A stretch of 20,679 nucleotides of DNA from the NCBI GenBank assembly GCA_964235615.1, contig CAXSEE010000060.1, forward strand, positions 1 through 20,679, read 5' to 3'. The notes under the pieces were generated by a model. The model saw only the letters and a list, made by a program, of their open reading frames with translations, was not told the DNA's origin and made no database searches. The DNA is from Lichenicoccus sp964235615 (lineage in GTDB: Bacteria > Pseudomonadota > Alphaproteobacteria > Acetobacterales > Acetobacteraceae). A program made the position numbers and the translations under genes. Positions 14,804 through 20,679 of this stretch are shown piece after piece (the stretch's first letter is position 1; each line of letters begins with the position of its first letter).

Positions 14804-16552
14804 ATGGCTACCGAGATCAAGGTGCCCACATTGGGTGAGAGCGTCACCACGGCCACGGTGTCGCGATGGCTCAAGCAGGCGGGCGACACGGTTGCGGCCG
14901 ATGAGGCGATCGCCGAACTGGAGACAGACAAGGTCAGCGTCGAGGTCACCGCGCCGGAGGCTGGCGTGCTCGGCGCGCTGGCCGTGGCGGAAGGTGCGGA
15001 GGTCGAGGTCGGCGCCGTCCTGACCACTGTCGAAGCGTCCGGATCGGCTCCCGCAGCCAGGCCGGCGGCCCCCCCGGCGATACCCGCCTCGTCCGGGAAC
15101 ATTGCCAAGCCACCGCCGCCGGAACCGACCAAGGCTCCCGCGGCGCCCGCCGCCGAAGTCGGCAAGACCGACTACGACGTCATCGTCATCGGCGCTGGTC
15201 CGGGCGGTTACGTGTGCGCGATCCGCGCCGCCCAGCTCGGGCTGAAGGTCGCCTGCGTCGAGAGCCGTGCCACCCTCGGCGGCACCTGCCTGAACATCGG
15301 CTGCATCCCGTCCAAGGCGCTGCTGCAGTCCTCGGAGAATTTCCGCGAGGCAACCACCGGCTTTGCCGAACACGGCATTCTCGTGGAGTCCGTCAAGCTG
15401 GACCTGGCGAAGATGCACAAGCGCAAGAACGGCGTCGTCGAGGCCAACGTCAAGGGCATCGAGTTCCTGTTCAAGAAGAACGGCGTTACCTGGCTCAAGG
15501 GCTTCGGCAAGCTGACCGGCCCGAACCAGGTCGAGGTCGACGGCAAGTCCTTCTCGGCCAAGAACATCGTCGTCGCCACCGGCAGCGACAGCATCGGGCT
15601 GCCCGGCGTCGCCATCGACGAGAAGACCATCGTCACCTCCACCGGTGCGCTCGAACTATCGAGCGTTCCCGGCCATTTCGTGGTCATCGGCGGCGGCGCG
15701 ATCGGTCTGGAGCTCGGCTCGGTCTGGAAGCGCCTCGGCGCGGAGGTGACCGTGATCGAGTATCTCGACCGCCTCGTGCCCGGCCTCGACGCCGAGATCG
15801 CAAAGGCGTTCCAGCGCGTGCTCGACAAGCAGGGGCTGAAGTTCAAGCTCGGCTCCAAGGTCACCAAGGCCGAAACCACCGCCAACGGTGTCACCCTGAC
15901 CGTCGAGCCGGCCAAGGGCGGCGCGTCCGAGACCATCGAGGCCGACGTGGTGCTGGTCGCGATCGGCCGCCGCGCGGTGAGCGAGGCCATCGGCCTGAAG
16001 GAAGTGGGCGTCGAGGTCGACGAGCGCGGCCGGGTCAAGACCGACGCGCATTACGCCACCAACATCCCCTCGATCCATGCCATTGGCGACGTGATCGCGG
16101 GGCCGATGCTCGCCCACAAGGCCGAGGAGGAGGGCGTGGCTTTGGCGGAGATCTTCGCCGGCCAGGCAGGACACGTGAATTACGGCGCCATTCCCTCAGT
16201 GGTCTACACCTGGCCGGAAGTGGCCGCGGTCGGGCGCAACGAGGAGGAACTCAAGGCGGACGGCGTCGACTACGTGGTCGGCAAGTTCCCCTTCACCGCG
16301 AACGCGCGGGCGAGGGCGATCGGCAACACCGACGGCTTCGTCAAGATCCTCACCGACCGCAAGACCGACCAGATCCTGGGCGCGCATATCCTGGGACCGG
16401 AAGCCGGCACGCTGATCGCCGAACTGGTCACGGCGATGGAGTTCGGCGCCAGCGCCGAGGACGTGGCCCGGATCTGCCATGCCCATCCGACCTTGAACGA
16501 GGCGGTCAAGGAAGCGGCCCTGGCCGCGGATGGGCGCGCGTTGCATATCTAG
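14804..16552 (+). CDS. lpdA: Dihydrolipoyl dehydrogenase (E3) with N-terminal lipoyl domain
   Basis: A 582-residue E3, about 115 longer than the common form because of a fused lipoyl domain. Residues 1-75 form this domain, with lipoylation site K43 in ELETDKVSVEV, followed by an Ala/Pro hinge (about 80-119). The E3 proper begins at YDVIVIGAGPGGY, the FAD-binding motif. The redox disulphide is C162/C167 in GGTCLNIGCIPSK, the NAD motif is VIGGGAIGLELGSVW, and the catalytic His-Glu pair is H561/E566 in HAHPTLNEA. It reoxidises dihydrolipoyl groups on E2, reducing NAD+. Fused-lipoyl E3s are known in other proteobacteria, often with pyruvate dehydrogenase. Here the domain resembles the neighbouring E2o domain strongly, in DNA as well as protein. 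Confidence 0.96.
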   Translation: MATEIKVPTLGESVTTATVSRWLKQAGDTVAADEAIAELETDKVSVEVTAPEAGVLGALAVAEGAEVEVGAVLTTVEASGSAPAARPAAPPAIPASSGNIAKPPPPEPTKAPAAPAAEVGKTDYDVIVIGAGPGGYVCAIRAAQLGLKVACVESRATLGGTCLNIGCIPSKALLQSSENFREATTGFAEHGILVESVKLDLAKMHKRKNGVVEANVKGIEFLFKKNGVTWLKGFGKLTGPNQVEVDGKSFSAKNIVVATGSDSIGLPGVAIDEKTIVTSTGALELSSVPGHFVVIGGGAIGLELGSVWKRLGAEVTVIEYLDRLVPGLDAEIAKAFQRVLDKQGLKFKLGSKVTKAETTANGVTLTVEPAKGGASETIEADVVLVAIGRRAVSEAIGLKEVGVEVDERGRVKTDAHYATNIPSIHAIGDVIAGPMLAHKAEEEGVALAEIFAGQAGHVNYGAIPSVVYTWPEVAAVGRNEEELKADGVDYVVGKFPFTANARARAIGNTDGFVKILTDRKTDQILGAHILGPEAGTLIAELVTAMEFGASAEDVARICHAHPTLNEAVKEAALAADGRALHI

Positions 16553-16589
16553 GCAGCGCCCATGCCTTCGCGTCTGACCGGAGGAAGCA

Positions 16590-17573
16590 ATGCTGGCGCT
16601 GACGATGGGCGATCCGGCCGGGATTGGCGGGGAGATCACGATCAAGGCCTGGCGCGCCCTGCGTGAGGGCGGGCCTGCTTTCCTGCTGATTGCCGATCCG
16701 GATTGGTTGCGCTCCCAGCCTGGCAGTACCGACCTGCCGATCGAGATCCTGCCCGATGCCGATGCGGCGGGGACCGTGTTCCCTCGGGCGCTGCCTTTGC
16801 TGCGGCTGGATTTGGCGGCATCTGTCCTCCCGGGTCGTCCGGACCCGGCCAATGCGCCCGGCGTCATCGGCAGCATCGCCCGGGCTGTGTCGCTCGCGTT
16901 GGAGGGAACCGTTCGCGGTGTCGTCACCAACCCGATCAGCAAGGCGGTGCTGCAGGAAGCTGGTTTCCCGCATCCGGGCCATACCGAGTTTCTCGGCGCG
17001 CTGGCCGGCGTTCCAGGTGCGGAGGTCATGATGCTGGCCGGGCCTTCGCTTCGCGTGGTGCCGGTGACCGTGCACGTCTCGCTCAGGCAGGCGATCGACA
17101 CGCTCTCGACCGAGGCCATCATCCGTGTCGCGCGGACCACGCGCGATGCGCTGCGACGCGACTTCGGCATTCTCGAACCGCGGCTGGCGATCGCCGGGCT
17201 CAACCCCCATGCCGGCGAGGCGGGACATATGGGCGATGAGGAGACCCGCCTGATCGGGCCGGCGATGGCAGCGCTGCGTGCCGAGGGGATCGAGCTGATC
17301 GGGCCGATGCCGCCGGACACCATGTTCACGCCGCGCGCCCGCGGCCGTTATGACGCGGCGATCTGCATGTATCACGACCAGGCGCTGATCCCGCTGAAGA
17401 CGCTCGACATGGAGCGGGGCGTGAACGTGACCCTGGGACTGCCGATCGTGCGCACCTCACCCGACCATGGCACCGCGTTCGACATTGCCGGACGTGGCGA
17501 GGCAGATCCCACCAGCCTGATCGAGGCGATCCTTCTCGCCGAACGCATCGCCCACAACAGGAATGCCGCATGA
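16590..17573 (+). CDS. pdxA: 4-hydroxythreonine-4-phosphate dehydrogenase
   Basis: A 327-residue enzyme of the DXP-dependent vitamin B6 pathway. It oxidises 4-phosphohydroxy-L-threonine with NAD(P)+; decarboxylation then gives 3-amino-2-oxopropyl phosphate. The N-terminus LALTMGDPAGIGGEI is diagnostic. HTEFLG (131-136) and the metal-binding histidines H162 (VTVHVSL), H207 (LNPHAGE) and H262 (YHDQALIPLK) match the spacing of the E. coli ligands H166, H211 and H266. GGAGGA is correctly placed before the ATG. It starts 37 bp after lpdA with no terminator between them, so read-through from the TCA genes is likely. Its last four bases overlap the pdxJ start. Confidence 0.95.
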   Translation: MLALTMGDPAGIGGEITIKAWRALREGGPAFLLIADPDWLRSQPGSTDLPIEILPDADAAGTVFPRALPLLRLDLAASVLPGRPDPANAPGVIGSIARAVSLALEGTVRGVVTNPISKAVLQEAGFPHPGHTEFLGALAGVPGAEVMMLAGPSLRVVPVTVHVSLRQAIDTLSTEAIIRVARTTRDALRRDFGILEPRLAIAGLNPHAGEAGHMGDEETRLIGPAMAALRAEGIELIGPMPPDTMFTPRARGRYDAAICMYHDQALIPLKTLDMERGVNVTLGLPIVRTSPDHGTAFDIAGRGEADPTSLIEAILLAERIAHNRNAA

Positions 17574-18301
17574 CGATCCCCCGTCCCCTTGTTCCGAGGC
17601 TGGGTGTGAACATCGATCACGTCGCGACCGTGCGGAACGCGCGCGGCGGCCCGCATCCCGATCCGCTCGATGCTGCCGTTGCCGCCGTCGCTGCCGGCGC
17701 CGATGGCATCACGCTGCATCTGCGCGAGGACCGGCGGCACATACGCGACGACGACCTGCATCGGATTACTGCCGCCATCGCAGCACCCATCAACATGGAG
17801 ATGGCGGCGACCGAGGAAATGATTGCGATCGCGGAAGCACTGGCGCCGCACGCCTGCTGCGTGGTGCCGGAGCGTCGTGCGGAGGTCACCACCGAGGGCG
17901 GCCTCGACGCCGCCGGCCAGCTCGACCTGCTGCGGCCGCTGGTGGCGCGCCTGATCGCGGCGGGGATCCGGGTCTCGCTGTTCATCGACGCCGATCTCGC
18001 GCAGATCGAGGCCGCCGCCGCACTCGGTGTTCAGGTGGTCGAGTTGCACACCGGAGCCTATGCGGAGCATCCTGACCGCGAGTTGCCGCGGCTGCGGGAG
18101 GCGGCGGCGATGGCGGCGGGGCTGGGGCTGGAGGTGCATGCCGGACACGGCCTGACCTTCGCCAACGTGGGCGCGGTCGCCGCCATCCCGGAGATCGCCG
18201 AGCTGAATATCGGACATTTCCTGATCGGCGAGGCGATCCTGCATGGACTGCCCCACGTCGTCCGCCACATGAAGGGACTGATCGCGGCGTCCCGTAGCTG
18301 A
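17570..18301 (+). CDS. pdxJ: Pyridoxine 5'-phosphate synthase
   Basis: A 243-residue TIM-barrel enzyme condensing 3-amino-2-oxopropyl phosphate with 1-deoxy-D-xylulose 5-phosphate to pyridoxine 5'-phosphate, directly using the PdxA product. Recognisable segments are LGVNIDHVATVRNARGG (N-terminal substrate loop), DGITLHLREDRRHI (catalytic histidine and arginines), INMEMAAT, CVVPERRAEVTTEGG (catalytic Glu), VSLFID, VELHTGAYA, HAGHGL and ELNIGHFLIGEAI. Length is standard for the family. ATGA overlap with pdxA indicates translational coupling. pdxA and pdxJ are often unlinked in enterobacteria, so their pairing is informative. Confidence 0.96.
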   Translation: MTIPRPLVPRLGVNIDHVATVRNARGGPHPDPLDAAVAAVAAGADGITLHLREDRRHIRDDDLHRITAAIAAPINMEMAATEEMIAIAEALAPHACCVVPERRAEVTTEGGLDAAGQLDLLRPLVARLIAAGIRVSLFIDADLAQIEAAAALGVQVVELHTGAYAEHPDRELPRLREAAAMAAGLGLEVHAGHGLTFANVGAVAAIPEIAELNIGHFLIGEAILHGLPHVVRHMKGLIAASRS

Positions 18302-18314
18302 TCGGAGCATCATC

Positions 18315-19298
18315 ATGGACTTCACCAGACTTGGCCGCAGCGGTTTGCAGGTTTCGCGTCTGTGCCTCGGCTGCATGACCTATGGCGAGCCGGACCGCGG
18401 ACCGCATGAATGGACGCTCGGCGAGGAGGCCAGCCGCACGCACGTCCGCGAGGCGCTGGAAGCCGGGATCAACTTCTTCGACACCGCCAACGTCTATTCC
18501 GCCGGATCGAGCGAGGAGATCCTCGGCCGCGCGCTGCGTGACTTCGCCACCCGCGACGAGGTGGTGGTGGCGACCAAGGTGCATGGCAGGATGGCCGGGC
18601 ATGCCAACGGTGGTGGGTTGTCGCGGCGCGCCATCATGAGCGAGATCGACCACAGCCTGAAGCGGCTCGGGATGGATCACGTCGACCTGTACCAGATCCA
18701 CCGCTTCGACGCCCACACCCCGATCGAGGAGACCCTGGAAGCCCTGCATGATGTCGTGAAGGCCGGCAAGGCGCGCTATATCGGCGCCTCCTCGATGTAT
18801 GCCTGGCAGTTCTGCCGCGCTCTCCATCTCGCCGAGCGGCATGGCTGGACGCGGTTCGTTTCGATGCAGAACCACGTCAACCTGCTCTACCGCGAGGAGG
18901 AGCGCGAGATGATCGGGCTCTGCCTGGAGGAGGGCATCGGCGTCATCCCGTGGAGCCCGCTCGCGCGCGGCAAGCTGGCGCGTCCGTCTTCGGAGCAGGA
19001 CAGCACCGATCGCGCGCGCACCGACAAGTTCGGCCGCACGCTGTATGCGGCGAGTGCGGATGCCGACCGTCGCGTGATCGATGCGGTGGGCGAGGTGGCG
19101 GAGGCGCGCGGCACGTCTCGCGCGACGGTGGCGCTGGCCTGGCTGCTGGCCAAGCCGGGCATCACGGCTCCGATCATCGGCGCCTCCAAGCCGCATCATC
19201 TCAAGGACGCACTGGCAGCGCTGACGCTCAAGCTCGATGCCGACGAGATCAAGCGGCTGGAAGCGAATTATGTCCCGCACGCGGTGGCCGGATTCTGA
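18315..19298 (+). CDS. Aldo/keto reductase
   Basis: A 327-residue NADPH-dependent aldo/keto reductase. The catalytic tetrad is complete: D56 and Y61 in FFDTANVYS, K88 in VATKVHG and H129 in LYQIHR. The C-terminal NADP-binding loop is PIIGASKPHHLKDAL, and the barrel segments RYIGASSMYAWQF and GVIPWSPLARGKL suit the group containing E. coli YajO and related enzymes. The substrate is unknown. It lies 13 bp after pdxJ behind a GGAG ribosome binding site. An operon link to vitamin B6 synthesis, for example as a pyridoxal reductase, is possible, but nothing in the protein demonstrates it. The stop is followed at once by the beginning of an apparent Tat-exported hydrolase gene. Confidence 0.92.
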   Translation: MDFTRLGRSGLQVSRLCLGCMTYGEPDRGPHEWTLGEEASRTHVREALEAGINFFDTANVYSAGSSEEILGRALRDFATRDEVVVATKVHGRMAGHANGGGLSRRAIMSEIDHSLKRLGMDHVDLYQIHRFDAHTPIEETLEALHDVVKAGKARYIGASSMYAWQFCRALHLAERHGWTRFVSMQNHVNLLYREEEREMIGLCLEEGIGVIPWSPLARGKLARPSSEQDSTDRARTDKFGRTLYAASADADRRVIDAVGEVAEARGTSRATVALAWLLAKPGITAPIIGASKPHHLKDALAALTLKLDADEIKRLEANYVPHAVAGF

Positions 19299-19356
19299 GA
19301 ATAGTCTCCCGGCGGTCGGTTCTGGGTGCCGCCACTTCCCTTGCGGCCACCCTTGG
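19295..19356 (+). CDS. 5' fragment of an exported protein with Tat-type signal peptide (start uncertain, runs into gap)
   Basis: One frame reads IVSRRSVLGAATSLAATL just before the assembly gap. The SRRSVLG core followed by a hydrophobic Ala/Leu stretch fits a twin-arginine signal. No ATG, GTG or TTG lies close upstream in this frame; the nearest possibilities are a CTG at 19295, which overlaps the aldo/keto reductase stop, and an ATT at 19292. Either a rare start is used or a base is missing near the gap. It most likely belongs to the hydrolase whose remainder lies after the gap, although the unknown gap length means the frames cannot be joined. Confidence 0.5.
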
Positions 19357-19456
19357 NNNNNNNNNNNNNNNNNNNNNNNNNNNNNNNNNNNNNNNNNNNN
19401 NNNNNNNNNNNNNNNNNNNNNNNNNNNNNNNNNNNNNNNNNNNNNNNNNNNNNNNN
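19357..19456. other. Assembly gap (100 N)
   Basis: Exactly 100 N, the conventional placeholder for a scaffold join of unknown size. The real distance, and whether both sides are truly contiguous, cannot be known from this sequence. Confidence 0.99.
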
Positions 19457-19457
19457 G

Positions 19458-20246
19458 CCACCCGGAGGGTCAGGTCCGCGAGGTGCGGAGAAGACCAGCG
19501 CCACCGGGTCCCTGACCAACATCTCCAGGCCCAGGCTGGTGGCCTATCGTCCGTCGCACAGCAACGGGACGGCGATCATCGTCATTGCCGGCGGCGGCTA
19601 CGCGCATGTCAATGCAGGAACAGAAAGTACGCCCACATGCCAATGGCTTCAGGCCAACGGCGTCACCGCCTTCGAGCTGATCTATCGTCTGCCCGGGGAA
19701 GGCTGGTCTCCAGCCGCACCGTTCGCCGACGGGCAGCAGGCGATGCGCATCGTTCGCACCGGCGCCGCTTCCAATGGGCTCAATCCCGGCCGGATCGGAT
19801 TGATCGGTTTCTCGGCCGGAGGCCATCTCGCCGGCATGACGGCGGTGCAGGCGGACACGGCGGCGCGGCCGGATTTCTGCGGGTTGATCTATCCGGTCAT
19901 CACCATGATGCCGCCCTTCGACCGGACGCATGCACGGCGCGAGATCATCGGATCGCATCCGACGCTGGCGGAAAGCGAGGCCTACTCCGTCGAGCGCCAT
20001 GTCGGTCCTGGGTTCCCGCCGACATTCCTGGCCCAGGCGGCCGATGATCCGGTCTCGCCGATCGAAAACAGCCTGATGATGTTCGGCGCCCTTCGCGCGG
20101 CTCATGTCGCTGCCGAGCTTCACGTCTTCCAATCCGGCGGACATGGCTGGGGACTGGGAAAGCCCGGGACGGAAGTGCATGCGTGGCCGGCGCTTTTTAC
20201 CGATTGGGTCCACTGCCTCTATGGCGATCCTGTCATCGGACCCTGA
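19458..20246 (+). CDS. Alpha/beta hydrolase (esterase/BD-FAE-like), 5'-truncated by gap
   Basis: The 262 residues after the gap are the main part of an alpha/beta-hydrolase. An oxyanion-region motif IIVIAGGGYAHV is followed by the nucleophile elbow GFSAGGHLA (Ser codon at 19812-19814). The likely acid lies in AADDPVSPIENS and the histidine in SGGHGWGLG, which ends the catalytic triad in the usual order. The pattern resembles small carbohydrate-ester esterases often annotated as acetyl-xylan-esterase-like or BD-FAE. With the Tat-like segment before the gap it would be a periplasmic or secreted esterase. The natural substrate is not known. No start codon is available immediately after the gap, so the N-terminus must be inside or before it. 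Confidence 0.82.
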   Translation, partial: PPGGSGPRGAEKTSATGSLTNISRPRLVAYRPSHSNGTAIIVIAGGGYAHVNAGTESTPTCQWLQANGVTAFELIYRLPGEGWSPAAPFADGQQAMRIVRTGAASNGLNPGRIGLIGFSAGGHLAGMTAVQADTAARPDFCGLIYPVITMMPPFDRTHARREIIGSHPTLAESEAYSVERHVGPGFPPTFLAQAADDPVSPIENSLMMFGALRAAHVAAELHVFQSGGHGWGLGKPGTEVHAWPALFTDWVHCLYGDPVIGP

Positions 20247-20583
20247 CGCAGAGGCGGCCTTCCGGACAGGCGCCACTCGGTAATGGACGATGTTGCCAAG
20301 GCTGGCTTTTGGATGAACCTCCAGGCTGCATATGATCTTATCCAAGGCTGAGTCCGCATACTGACAGCAGCAACTTGCGCATCCGTATCCGTTACCACAT
20401 GCGCGCCGGCGCGGCGCAGTCCGATCCAGCCGGCGCCGCTCGCGGCCTCGCCGGCCGATACCAGCCGGAGTTGGAGGACATGGACGGAGAACGGCAGCTA
20501 GTTCATGCCAACCTTCGCCTCTCGGACGACCGTGGCAATGTGCCGGATTATTCCTGAAGAACATCCTGCCGCGTCCTGCCGTG
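20247..20583. other. Gene-poor intergenic region between convergent genes
   Basis: This 337-bp stretch lies between the hydrolase stop and the end of a minus-strand gene. It holds an inverted repeat GCGCCGGC (20403-20410) / GCCGGCGC (20429-20436) with an 18-base loop, a possible terminator. A short direct repeat of TCCTGCCG-type sequence lies near 20566-20582. A 60-codon open frame at 20375-20557 has no recognisable feature and I do not call it. Otherwise I see nothing. Confidence 0.5.
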
Positions 20584-20679
20584 TCAGAAGTTCACGCCGA
20601 CGTAGACCTTGACGTAGTCGCGGTCCTTGGAGGTGTCGTAGGTCGAGGCGTTGAACTCGTGGGTGTATGACGTGCCGCC
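20584..20679 (-). CDS. C-terminal 31 residues of a probable outer-membrane beta-barrel protein (partial)
   Basis: Reading leftward from the window edge, the last 31 codons end at a TGA (20586-20584). The peptide finishes in DYVKVYVGVNF: alternating hydrophobic residues with a terminal phenylalanine. This is the beta-signal pattern recognised by the BAM complex in porins, TonB-dependent receptors and other outer-membrane barrels. The preceding SYTHEFNAS stretch is also strand-like. Which barrel family it belongs to cannot be told from so little sequence. Confidence 0.65.
   Translation of the reverse strand, partial: GGTSYTHEFNASTYDTSKDRDYVKVYVGVNF

Noticed and set aside
14804..15170. The possibility that the extra lipoyl domain on LpdA is a misassembly or frameshift artefact of sucB
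   Set aside because: The domain is in frame, has its own start and a normal Ala/Pro hinge, and shows many synonymous differences from sucB. Fused-lipoyl E3 enzymes are a known architecture.
19326..20246. A single continuous reading frame through the 100 N gap
   Set aside because: The gap is a placeholder of unknown length, so continuity of frame across it has no meaning. The pre-gap frame with the Tat-like signal is in a different phase.
20375..20557. A 60-codon plus-strand open frame with a TTG start
   Set aside because: It has no clear ribosome binding site, no domain or signal, and overlaps a GC-rich inverted repeat. It is more likely non-coding, though a decayed gene cannot be excluded.
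1..20679. CRISPR arrays, tRNA or rRNA genes, insertion sequences, prophage or defence systems
   Set aside because: No regularly spaced repeats, tRNA-like cloverleafs, rRNA segments, transposase or integrase motifs were recognised anywhere in the window.

Overview
The window is GC-rich, densely coded DNA with the gene content of an alphaproteobacterium. The most likely family is Acetobacteraceae (Rhodospirillales). This placement is an inference from three things: the mdh-sucA-sucB-lpd order, the lipoyl domain fused to the E3 subunit, and hairpin-forming intergenic DNA of a kind I associate with that family. No rRNA or other phylogenetic marker is present. A run of 100 N at 19357-19456 shows the sequence is a draft scaffold.

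Left part (1-4473, minus strand): a tightly packed four-gene operon reading toward position 1. It encodes a CrtN-type desaturase, a CrtP-type carotenoid oxygenase, a PlsC-family acyltransferase and a family-2 glycosyltransferase cut by the window edge. Together these look like a pathway to a glycosylated, acylated C30 carotenoid acid resembling staphyloxanthin. No CrtM-type synthase is visible, so the C30 precursor (squalene or dehydrosqualene) must come from elsewhere.

Middle part (4474-9112): divergent from the carotenoid operon is nadE, the long glutamine-dependent NAD+ synthetase. Its 3' end runs into three abutting hairpins (6722-6802) that separate it from a convergent 2OG-Fe(II) oxygenase. 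Upstream of the oxygenase, on the same strand, is a small secreted cysteine-containing protein of unknown function. Divergent from that is zapE (AFG1-like ATPase).

Central metabolism part (9245-19298, all plus strand): mdh, sucA, sucB and lpdA encode malate dehydrogenase and the full 2-oxoglutarate dehydrogenase complex. They are followed with little spacing by pdxA and pdxJ, which catalyse consecutive steps of pyridoxine 5'-phosphate synthesis, and then by an aldo/keto reductase. sucCD, often found between mdh and sucA in alphaproteobacteria, is not there. In its place is a 184-bp leader containing a perfect 14-bp palindrome.

Right part (19295-20679): a probably Tat-exported alpha/beta hydrolase is interrupted by the assembly gap. 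A gene-poor stretch of 337 bp follows, then the last 31 codons of a minus-strand protein that ends like an outer-membrane beta-barrel.

I see no CRISPR array, tRNA, rRNA, insertion sequence or phage gene. The most notable items are the staphyloxanthin-like cluster, the three-hairpin element that forms the nadE terminus, the shared lipoyl domain of SucB and LpdA, and the uncharacterised oxygenase/small secreted protein pair.
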